Assembly: GCA_029548715.1 (NCBI GenBank) | Contig: JAKPMW010000405.1 | Span: 1-15,062, forward strand | DNA: 15,062 nt | Direction of reading: 5' to 3' | Origin: Spirochaetota bacterium | Lineage (GTDB): Bacteria > Spirochaetota > JAGLSM01 > JAKPMW01 | Shown: in pieces, positions 1 to 6,272 of the stretch | Numbering within the stretch: the stretch's first letter is position 1 | How the letters are laid out: every line of letters starts with the position of its first letter | Notes under the pieces: model-generated | Databases searched by the model: none | What the model saw: only the letters and a program-made list of their open reading frames with translations | Told to the model about the DNA's origin: nothing | Program-made: the position numbers and the translations under genes

Positions 1-1893
1 TTTTCGGATATCTCTGGCCGGGTGCGGCACGAGGCCCTTGTTCGTGAGGGCTGGCTGGCTCTGGACGCCATTCAGGACCTGGTGGCTGTACTCGACGACG
101 AGCATCGCTACCGCATTGTCAACAAGGCGTTTCTTGCACAGCGGGATGCCGGCATGACGGACGTCGTTGGACGGCATGCGCGGGAGGTGCTTGGGGCCGA
201 GGTGTACGATGGTACCATTCGGCAGAGGCTTGAAGCCTGCCTGCAGGGCGAGAGGATCACCTTTGAGATGGAAATGGACTATCCCCATCTCGGGCATCGC
301 TTTCTGGTCGTGCGCTATGTCCCGTTCAAGCGGCCTGGCATGGGCAGTATCGACCGGGTGGTCTGTACGATCACCGATGTGACCGAATCCCGCCAGGCCG
401 AAATGCTTGCCCGGGAGAATGAGCGCTACCTGCGCACCATTATCGAGACGACGGTGGACGGATTCTGGATTCTTGATTCGGCTGGCCGTTTTGTGGACGT
501 CAATGAGGCGTACTGCCGGATGAGTGGTTTTACGCGCGAGGAAATCCTCACGTTTTCCATTCCTGATATAGATCTCGATGAAAACCTGGCGCTGGTGCAT
601 GAACGGATTATGCGTGTGACCCAGACGGGACACGAGCGTTTTACCACCCGGCACCGGCGCAAGGATGGGTCGGTTTTTCTGGCCGAGATCTCAACCACCT
701 ATATGGGGCCGGAGGTCGGGAGGTTTGTCTGTTTTTGCCATGACATTACCGAGGAGGTGCATGCCCGGCATGCTATCCAGCACTCGCATGAGATGCTGCA
801 GATCATCATCGAGCACATGCGTTCGGCCGTGGCCATCTTTGATCGTGACATGCACTATCTCTACGTCAGCCAGCGGTATCTGAAAGAATTTGGTATCGAG
901 GGACTCAACCTGATTGGTCGATCCCATTATGACGTTTTTCCTGATATTCCCGAAAGGTGGAAAGAGGTCCACCGGCAGGTTTTGGCCGGGGCGGTCCTGC
1001 GCAACGACAATGACCACTACGAACGGGCGGATGGTGCGCTGCTGCTGACCGAATGGGAGTGTCGTCCCTGGCATCAGGCCGATGGAGCAATCGGTGGACT
1101 GGTGCTGTATACCGAGGTGGTGACCAACAAGCGCCGTGCCGAGGCCGAGCGGCGTCTTTTGGAGGCCAAGCTGCGGAATGAACAAAAGCTCTCTTCAATA
1201 GGAACAATGGCCAGCGGGGTGGCTCACGAGATCAACAATCCACTGATGGGAATCATCAATCTCGCCCAGCTTGTCGAGGACCGTGCTCCAGCGGAGGCCG
1301 AGTCGATCAAAAACTACGCCCGCGAAATCCGGAACGAGGGTGAGCGCATCGCGGAGATTGTCTCCAGCCTGTTGACATTTTCACGGCGCGATGAGGGCAG
1401 GATGGAGCATGTAGGTCCTGCGGATCTGCTTGACAGGGTGCTTGCGCTCTGCGAGACGCTGCTTCTCCGCCAGGATATAACGATCGAAAAGAGGATTGCG
1501 CCCGATCTGCCTTCGATCTTGTGTTCGCAATCGCAGATTCAGCAGATCCTCCTCAATCTGATCATCAATGCCAGGGATGCCGTTAACGAGCGCTACCCCG
1601 GTGCAGGCCCGGACAAACGCATCACGGTCCGGCTGGGTCTTTATGAAGCCAGAGGTGGCCGCTATGTTCGCTATTCGATTGTTGATCAGGGCAGCGGGAT
1701 TCCTCCCGAGATTGCCTCGCGAATTTTTGAGCCGTTTTTTACCACCAAGCCGCAGGGAGCAGGGACTGGGATCGGGCTTTCCATCAGCTACGGAATTGCC
1801 CGGGCCCACAAGGGGGATCTCTCCTTCGAAAACAGGCCCGAAGGCGGGACAGTCTTTCACCTGGACCTTCCTCTTGAGGTGCAGGCTGACTGA
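1..1893 (+). CDS. Multi-PAS sensor histidine kinase, 5' end outside window
   Basis: Sensor kinase that would autophosphorylate on histidine and pass the phosphate to an unseen response regulator. Numbered from the first in-window GTG (22), there are three PAS domains at about residues 14-122, 135-248 and 258-372, a HisKA domain with H-box GVAHEINNPL (phospho-acceptor His402), and a HATPase with N-box LNLIINARDAV (~511-521), G1 VDQGSGI (~554-560), F-box FEPFFTTK and G2 GTGIGLS. No membrane segment or receiver domain is visible in this part, so it is probably cytoplasmic here. Bases 1-21 stay open in the same frame and read FSDISGR; a DI(S/T)-x-R stretch commonly ends a PAS unit, so the gene probably begins upstream with at least one more PAS and GTG 22 is not the true start. 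The ligand cannot be read. The kinase call is very safe; the start is unknown. The next gene follows on the same strand after about 96 bases. Confidence 0.95.
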   Translation, partial: FSDISGRVRHEALVREGWLALDAIQDLVAVLDDEHRYRIVNKAFLAQRDAGMTDVVGRHAREVLGAEVYDGTIRQRLEACLQGERITFEMEMDYPHLGHRFLVVRYVPFKRPGMGSIDRVVCTITDVTESRQAEMLARENERYLRTIIETTVDGFWILDSAGRFVDVNEAYCRMSGFTREEILTFSIPDIDLDENLALVHERIMRVTQTGHERFTTRHRRKDGSVFLAEISTTYMGPEVGRFVCFCHDITEEVHARHAIQHSHEMLQIIIEHMRSAVAIFDRDMHYLYVSQRYLKEFGIEGLNLIGRSHYDVFPDIPERWKEVHRQVLAGAVLRNDNDHYERADGALLLTEWECRPWHQADGAIGGLVLYTEVVTNKRRAEAERRLLEAKLRNEQKLSSIGTMASGVAHEINNPLMGIINLAQLVEDRAPAEAESIKNYAREIRNEGERIAEIVSSLLTFSRRDEGRMEHVGPADLLDRVLALCETLLLRQDITIEKRIAPDLPSILCSQSQIQQILLNLIINARDAVNERYPGAGPDKRITVRLGLYEARGGRYVRYSIVDQGSGIPPEIASRIFEPFFTTKPQGAGTGIGLSISYGIARAHKGDLSFENRPEGGTVFHLDLPLEVQAD

Positions 1894-1942
1894 GCAGGTT
1901 GCTTCCCTGTTCGCTGCGGGACCATGAATTTCTTTCCCCTCT

Positions 1943-1968
1943 CCGGTGAAAGAAGAGATCTTTACCGG
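1943..1968 (+). other. Stem-loop in the kinase-epimerase gap
   Basis: CCGGTGAAAG (1943-1952) pairs with CTTTACCGG (1960-1968) with one bulged base and a 7-base loop. It lies 21 bases before the epimerase start and just ahead of its ribosome site. No T-tract follows, so it is not an obvious terminator. It may be a weak processing or translation element, or chance. Confidence 0.3.
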
Positions 1969-1989
1969 ATGCTGGACATGGAGGAGAGT

Positions 1990-2973
1990 ATGCGTGTTCT
2001 TGTGACCGGGTCGTCCGGATTTGTCGGGAGTCATCTTGTTGAAGAGCTTGTCCGCCGGAAGTATACGGTCCGGGTTCTGCTTCGTTCGGCCGGAATACCG
2101 AAGTGGTTCAGGGATCTCCCCCTTGAGATTGTGATTGCCGGGTACAATGATGCCGGAGCGCTCAGGAAGGCGGTCGACAAGGTCGATATCATATTTCACG
2201 TCGGAGGGGTGACCAAGGCATTGACGCCTGCGGGCTATCTCGAGGGAAACGCTCTTCCCACCAAGGCCCTCCTGGATGCAGTCGTTGCAGCGAAAACCAG
2301 GCTCAAGCGTTTTGTCCTCGTCTCGTCCCATGCCATGATCGGACCGGTTGGGAGTGCTACCGAAAGTTCATGCGAGGACGATGTGCCTCATCCGGTCGAG
2401 GAATACGGCCGCTCCAAGCTGGCCGCCGAACTTGTGGCCCGCTCGTACAGCCATCTTGTGCCGGTTACCATTGTGCGTCCGCCAACGGTGTATGGCCCGC
2501 GTGATGTGGATTGCCTTGAGATCTTCAAGATGATAAAAAACGGTATCAATTTATATTACGGTAATGCGAAAAAGTACACATCCCTGATCTATGTGGATGA
2601 TCTGGTTGAGGGGATGATCCGGGCTGCCATATCACCGCAGGCTGTCAGTCGGGCCTATTTTATCTGCAACGATGAGGCTGTGACCTGGCGCGAGTTCCAG
2701 ACCGCTGTCAAAAAGGTGATGAAGAGGCGGGCCCTGACCCTGCATGTCCCGGCATGTACCACCCGGATCGCTGTGTTTTTCGGGGAACTGGCGATGAAGT
2801 GTACCAAACGGCCTGTCATTCTCAATCGCGAAAAGGCCAAGCTCGGGCGGCCTCGTTTCTGGATTGCTTCCAACAAGCGGGCGCGACGCGAACTGCGTTT
2901 TGAGCCAAAGCACTCCATGGAAGAGGGACTCGCCATTACGTACCGCTGGTATCTCGATAACGGATGGCTCTGA
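1990..2973 (+). CDS. NAD(P)-dependent epimerase/dehydratase, extended SDR family
   Basis: A 327-residue Rossmann-fold oxidoreductase of the extended short-chain dehydrogenase group, which acts on nucleotide sugars, sterol-like alcohols or similar substrates. It shows the nucleotide-binding GSSGFVG at residues 7-13, the strand ending VLVSSHAMIG with the catalytic Ser112/113, the YGRSK catalytic Tyr139/Lys143 pair and the downstream VRPPTVYGPRD motif typical of the family. The substrate cannot be told from sequence; UDP-sugar epimerase, dihydroflavonol-reductase-like or 3-beta-HSD-like roles are all possible. I chose ATG 1990 because GGAGG sits 5 bases before it and the protein then begins directly at the Rossmann strand; the in-frame ATG at 1924 would add 22 unrelated residues. 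It may be cotranscribed with the upstream kinase, but no functional link is evident. Confidence 0.9.
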   Translation: MRVLVTGSSGFVGSHLVEELVRRKYTVRVLLRSAGIPKWFRDLPLEIVIAGYNDAGALRKAVDKVDIIFHVGGVTKALTPAGYLEGNALPTKALLDAVVAAKTRLKRFVLVSSHAMIGPVGSATESSCEDDVPHPVEEYGRSKLAAELVARSYSHLVPVTIVRPPTVYGPRDVDCLEIFKMIKNGINLYYGNAKKYTSLIYVDDLVEGMIRAAISPQAVSRAYFICNDEAVTWREFQTAVKKVMKRRALTLHVPACTTRIAVFFGELAMKCTKRPVILNREKAKLGRPRFWIASNKRARRELRFEPKHSMEEGLAITYRWYLDNGWL

Positions 2974-3023
2974 GCGACTCTTGTTTTTTGGGAACACAGT
3001 CGGCCTTCGCAAGAGCCGGGAAT

Positions 3024-3060
3024 CAGGGCACTGCGTCCTGCTGTCCTGACGCAGGCCCTG
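3024..3060. terminator. Hairpin between convergent genes, possible bidirectional terminator
   Basis: CAGGGCACTGCGTC pairs with GACGCAGGCCCTG, a 13-bp stem with one bulged A and a 10-base loop. It lies in the 103-base gap between two converging genes, where a shared terminator is expected. Neither side has a proper T-run, so termination is inferred from position and stem strength. Confidence 0.5.
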
Positions 3061-3076
3061 GATGATTGCGTTTGTG

Positions 3077-3709
3077 TCAGATATCGCTGCTGTTGATCCG
3101 CGTGCTCTTTTTGAACGATGCTGCCAGTTCCCGTTCAAGTTCAGCCCAGCTGTATTCAAGAGATGAATAATTGAGGCTGACCCGCAGGGTCTGTGTCTTC
3201 CATTCGTACTGGCCGTCGTAGCGGGTAAAGATCTGCTCCTTGCTGGGAGCATTGCCGTACTTTTGGGTCAGTGCTGCCCGCATGGCCGAAAAAAACTTGA
3301 GATCCGCTTCCTCACGACCACTGAAGGTGTTGATGATGCGGACTCTCAGGAGGCGATCTTTCCAGAAGATCAGATAGACATCCGACTGCTTGATACGGAA
3401 GTCACCGATGTCGATATCCCTGGCCGGGCTGTAGAACTCGCAACCTTCTTCATCCCAGGCCACATGTGCTGCAGTCAGAGGCCTGACCTTTTGAATATTG
3501 TAGAAATCCTTCACAAGCGCCCCGAAGCGAAAGCCCTTGAAGTTTTCTCCGGCAGCCGAAGGAGTCTGGTTGGTTGCCTGTCCCGCACTCGAAGCGGAAG
3601 CGCTTGACGAGACGGTTGAGCGCAGGAGAGGCGATGTGGTAGTGGCGCCAAGCACTCCGGCACAGACGAGTATGGCAGCCAGACTGCCGAGGACAGCGTA
3701 ACGGTTCAT
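3077..3709 (-). CDS. Secreted protein of unknown function with Ser/Ala-rich linker
   Basis: I do not recognise this family. The start at 3709 is set by GGAGGT 5 bases upstream and yields a Sec-type signal peptide (Arg3, hydrophobic residues 5-20, likely cleavage after LGA at about 20-22). A low-complexity Ser/Ala/Thr/Gln linker follows at about 23-53, then one folded domain at about 57-200 that begins KGFRFGALVKDF, a pattern like the repeated (F/W)-x-F-G-x-x-x-x-D/E openings of small periplasmic domains. Cys16 lies inside the hydrophobic segment without a convincing lipobox, so a soluble periplasmic or exported protein is more likely than a lipoprotein. The 210-residue frame is intact. It is transcribed away from the SH3b lipoprotein gene at 4019 with about 309 bases between the starts. 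A 7-bp stem (3739-3763) lies in its leader. Confidence 0.75.
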   Translation of the reverse strand: MNRYAVLGSLAAILVCAGVLGATTTSPLLRSTVSSSASASSAGQATNQTPSAAGENFKGFRFGALVKDFYNIQKVRPLTAAHVAWDEEGCEFYSPARDIDIGDFRIKQSDVYLIFWKDRLLRVRIINTFSGREEADLKFFSAMRAALTQKYGNAPSKEQIFTRYDGQYEWKTQTLRVSLNYSSLEYSWAELERELAASFKKSTRINSSDI

Positions 3710-3954
3710 GGGATACCTCCAATGCGGGCATGCGCCTCTTTGAAATATCGGCAATTTTTCAAAAAGCATGACTCGAACCTATCCGGGGAGGTGCTCCGGC
3801 AGGCGCCGGCCCGAATCTCCGGTTGTGCATGCTGTCCGTTTGTTCAAAAAGCGGGCTTGTGAGGTCCACCTCCTGCCAGAGGCCCTGCCGAATCCGGTAC
3901 CGGGAGACCGGAGCCAGGCTCTGCAGGACAGACGGCAAAATCATCAAAACGTGG
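3710..3954. other. Divergent intergenic spacer
   Basis: Non-coding spacer between the starts of the genes at 3709 (-) and 4019 (+). It holds a small stem-loop, TTTGAAA (3739-3745) with TTTCAAA (3757-3763), in the leader of the leftward gene, and GC-rich partial palindromes around 3783-3810 and 3896-3915. A promoter for the rightward gene begins at 3955 and is listed separately. I found no convincing promoter hexamers for the leftward gene and no RNA gene. Confidence 0.4.
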
Positions 3955-3983
3955 TTTTCAGGGAGGAATTGGTCGGGTATACT
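3955..3983 (+). promoter_or_regulatory. Sigma70-like promoter for SH3b lipoprotein gene
   Basis: TTTTCA (-35, 3955-3960) and TATACT (-10, 3978-3983) are separated by exactly 17 bases and match the consensus at 4 of 6 and 5 of 6 positions. Transcription would start near 3990, about 30 bases before the ATG at 4019, leaving a short leader with AAGGAGA at 4007-4013. Confidence 0.5.
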
Positions 3984-4018
3984 TGCGTACTGGAGAAACC
4001 AGACACAAGGAGATATGG

Positions 4019-4807
4019 ATGAAGATACGGTGGATGACTCTCAGCGTGCTGTCCGTTGTGATGCTTGCGGGTTGCGCGAAGGATGGCGGTGAACCGGCAG
4101 GTGCAAAGGCCGCCCTTGTGGCGGGCGGCAGGGCCGAGGTGACGGCGGCCTCCGGTTTGCGGATGCGGGCCAAACCGGACCAGAAGGCTCCGATTGTGGA
4201 CGTGCTGTCCGCTGGCGCCGGCATGACTGTGCTCGATCCGGCCGGCCCCGAGGCGGTTATCGAGGGCAAGACGGGCCGCTGGGTCAGGGTGCGCTACGGT
4301 GCCAGTGAGGGCTGGGTCTTTGGCGGCATGATCCGCCCGGTTGAAGCGCTCAAGGTCGTGGGCGGCAAGGATCAGGCCGGGGCCACCAACCAGGCCTGGC
4401 TGCTTGTCCCCGGAAAGCGGGCCGGCCTGTTTGAACTGGGCAAGCCCATCCCCGAGGCGGCGTACGGAGTCTATGGCAAACCCGACGGGGTCAGCCCGCC
4501 GGGAGATACCCCGGTTTCGGGATTGACGTACTGGGGTGAACGCGGGGGCCGGATCACCGTCAAACTGCACGATGGAACGGTTAAAGACAATGTCATCGTA
4601 ATTAACACCATGGACGGGCGTTTCCGCTTTGCCAACGGGATTGGTCCGGGCAGTACTGTTGAAGAGCTGCAGGCCAAATTTCCCGGCGGGAACCGGGAGA
4701 GGGGCATGGATTACATCGAGTGGGTGTATAATACACCCGGGGCTGGTTTTGGCATCAATGGGGGCAAGGTCATTCTCGTTGTGATCGCGCCGCTGGCCAA
4801 GCCGTAA
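4019..4807 (+). CDS. SH3b-domain lipoprotein
   Basis: A 262-residue envelope lipoprotein. The signal peptide ends in lipobox LAGC with Cys19 as the lipidated residue. ATG 4019 is preceded at 5 bases by AAGGAGA (4007-4013); the longer frame from 3983 would put 12 residues before a perfect lipoprotein signal. Residues ~39-105 form a bacterial SH3 domain (GLRMRAKPD near its start, GRWVRVRYG and EGWVFGGMI at its end), a fold that often binds peptidoglycan or peptides. Residues ~128-262 are a second domain containing ITVKLHDGT and an F-x-x-x-x-GIGPGST-x-x-EL-x-x-x-FPGG stretch (about 204-224), a motif seen in assorted periplasmic proteins of unknown role. A role at the cell wall is inferred. A strong terminator lies just downstream but its T-run faces the other strand. 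Confidence 0.85.
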   Translation: MKIRWMTLSVLSVVMLAGCAKDGGEPAGAKAALVAGGRAEVTAASGLRMRAKPDQKAPIVDVLSAGAGMTVLDPAGPEAVIEGKTGRWVRVRYGASEGWVFGGMIRPVEALKVVGGKDQAGATNQAWLLVPGKRAGLFELGKPIPEAAYGVYGKPDGVSPPGDTPVSGLTYWGERGGRITVKLHDGTVKDNVIVINTMDGRFRFANGIGPGSTVEELQAKFPGGNRERGMDYIEWVYNTPGAGFGINGGKVILVVIAPLAKP

Positions 4808-4825
4808 CTGTGGATGGCCATGCGC

Positions 4826-4870
4826 AAAAAAAAGGCCCCTTTTTAGTCCCCGAGGGATTGAAAGGGGGCC
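4826..4870 (-). terminator. Intrinsic terminator of CpXC gene
   Basis: On the minus strand a GC-rich stem (GGCCCCCTTT pairing with AAAAGGGGCC, one mismatch or bulge, plus-strand arms 4834-4843 and 4860-4870) is followed by eight T residues (plus-strand A-run 4826-4833). It lies about 25 bases after the stop of the gene at 4895-5869, a textbook arrangement. The stem may also slow transcripts arriving from the SH3b gene, but that side lacks a T-run. Confidence 0.85.
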
Positions 4871-4894
4871 TGAGGCTGTTCCCCAAAAAGCTGT

Positions 4895-5869
4895 TCAATT
4901 GACCAGAGGCCCCTGTTTTCCGCCGGGGCCGAAGCGCTCTTCAAGCGCCTTGCGGGCCTCGTCTTCGGAGAGCGGCTCGACGTTGCGGGGCTTTGTGACC
5001 CCCTGGGCTGCCTGGCGCTTGATCAGCCCTTCGTGAAAGAGGAAGCGGTGGTAGAACTCGTGCGGGGTAAAGGCGGCCAGGGTGCCGGCAAAGCCTGAGT
5101 GCCGGCTTTCGTCAATGCGGGAGTACTCGATCATGCCCGCTGCGTCAAGCAGGTCGTCCTGGGCGGCCCGGTCGGGTCCAAAGGGGTAGTAGACGACGGA
5201 AAAAAAGTGCTCGGGATCATGCCAGAGGATGGGGGCCGAGTCGATCAGTTGGACCTGGCCGCAATGGGGACAGGGCGCGGCGTTGAAGCGCTGCTCGGCA
5301 AGCTGCTCGCGTAATTCCGGCTTGGCACTCACGTCAGCGGCAACGATCATCTCCTGCTCGAAGGGTTGCTTGCAGGCGATGCAGGTGTGGGTGACCGTCT
5401 GCGAGACGGTGTCGCCCGCCTTCCAGGGCAGGCTGATCCCCTGTTTTTCGTCTGCCTTTGTCACCAGGCGCAGGATGCGGGCCTCGGCCTGGAGGAGCAG
5501 TTCGGCATACGAAAAGACGATCCGCCTGTGGCGCAAAAAGAGCGGGAGCAGGGCCAGGTCGTCGTCGCTCCTGTCCGAATAGAGCAGGCTTCCGTCATCG
5601 GCAAAATCCGCCAAAAATTCATCGTGTCCGATGGCCGCCTCGGGCATCGAGGCCAGGGCGATACCCAGGTTGGGATCAACATATTCAAACAGGCTGGAAA
5701 GCATCATCTCCGTGCCGCAGGAATCGCAGCGAAAGACATTGACGGCGCCGGTAAAAAATTTTTCGCGCTGGTCAGGATCGCTGCCGTCGATAAAGGGCAT
5801 GACCTGGACATCGCTTTCCTGGCTGCATTTGGGACAGGCCACCCTGTCGGTAAAGGTTTCTGTCTGCAT
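4895..5869 (-). CDS. Double CpXC zinc-ribbon protein
   Basis: A 324-residue soluble protein built from two CpXC-type modules. Module 1 has CPKC at residues 12-15 and CDSC at 48-51; module 2 has CIAC at 163-166 and CPHC at 200-203. The gaps between the cysteine pairs are nearly equal (33 and 34 residues) and each module continues into a similar segment (FEYVDPNLGIALAS after the first, ILWHDPEHFFSVVYYPFG after the second), which indicates internal duplication. The CpXC family is named after its conserved cysteine motif; four cysteines per module strongly suggest zinc binding. Its biochemical role is not known to me. The C-terminal ~60 residues are helical and charged. No signal peptide or membrane segment is present, so it is cytoplasmic. 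AAAGGA lies about 8 bases before the ATG. It appears monocistronic, with a promoter at 5896-5924 and its own terminator. Confidence 0.85.
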   Translation of the reverse strand: MQTETFTDRVACPKCSQESDVQVMPFIDGSDPDQREKFFTGAVNVFRCDSCGTEMMLSSLFEYVDPNLGIALASMPEAAIGHDEFLADFADDGSLLYSDRSDDDLALLPLFLRHRRIVFSYAELLLQAEARILRLVTKADEKQGISLPWKAGDTVSQTVTHTCIACKQPFEQEMIVAADVSAKPELREQLAEQRFNAAPCPHCGQVQLIDSAPILWHDPEHFFSVVYYPFGPDRAAQDDLLDAAGMIEYSRIDESRHSGFAGTLAAFTPHEFYHRFLFHEGLIKRQAAQGVTKPRNVEPLSEDEARKALEERFGPGGKQGPLVN

Positions 5870-5895
5870 GATCCTGTCCTTTCGTTCTTCCCTGT

Positions 5896-5924
5896 AGTCT
5901 ACGCAGCGAGGGGCCGTGATGCAA
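5896..5924 (-). promoter_or_regulatory. Possible promoter for CpXC gene
   Basis: On the minus strand TTGCAT (plus 5919-5924) and TAGACT (plus 5896-5901) are exactly 17 bases apart, about 27 bases before the ATG. The hexamers are moderate matches, so this is tentative; position and spacing favour it. Confidence 0.35.
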
Positions 5925-6026
5925 GGAGCATGCGTCGGCGGTTTTTCATGGGGAACAGTCCTCGGGCCGTCGAGGGAGCGTGCGCTGCGTGCTTGTGTTG
6001 TCCGGGCCGGGCCGGCCTGTTGTGCT

Positions 6027-6079
6027 GGTCATGGGGCCGAATTTTTCAGGCAGGGCGAAAAAACGGTACCATGATCCCG
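6027..6079 (+). repeat. Long repeat copy 1
   Basis: A 53-base unit from GGTCATGGGG to CCATGATCCCG that matches the unit at 6217-6269 with four differences (C/T, T/C, G/A, T/C, all transitions). The period between the copies is exactly 190 bases. Confidence 0.8.
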
Positions 6080-6132
6080 CTTGTATTGGTGTTTGGGCAC
6101 AAGCTGTGCTCCTTTGAGCCGCAATCCAATCG

Positions 6133-6162
6133 CAAATTTGAGAAACTGATACCATGGTGCGC
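6133..6162 (+). repeat. Degenerate partial repeat copy
   Basis: Shares AAATTT, a GAAAC step and TACCATGGT with the long copies but lacks their central CAGGGCG segment. It is either an eroded copy or a separate member of the family. Confidence 0.4.
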
Positions 6163-6216
6163 ATAAGCGGTGAATACCAGGGGGCCCGGGCCGGTGCCTG
6201 TCGGGCCTCTTGTTGT

Positions 6217-6269
6217 GGTCATGGGGTCGAATTTCTCAGACAGGGCGAAAAAACGGCACCATGATCCCG
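6217..6269 (+). repeat. Long repeat copy 2
   Basis: Second copy of the 53-base unit, in the same orientation as 6027-6079. It ends four bases before the stop codon of the leftward ABC-F gene at 6273. Confidence 0.8.
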
Positions 6270-6272
6270 GTT

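Noticed and set aside
1381..2331. 316-codon open frame on the minus strand
   Set aside because: It runs opposite the kinase HATPase domain and the start of the epimerase, both strongly conserved, and its translation has no domain or ribosome site; it is a shadow of GC-rich coding DNA.
3770..3779. tRNA-like T-arm sequence GGTTCGAGTC on the minus strand
   Set aside because: The flanking bases do not form a T-stem, and no acceptor, D or anticodon stem can be drawn around it.
5366..6166. 266-codon open frame on the plus strand
   Set aside because: It is a shadow of the CpXC gene that runs on into the repeat cluster; there is no ribosome site or recognisable domain.
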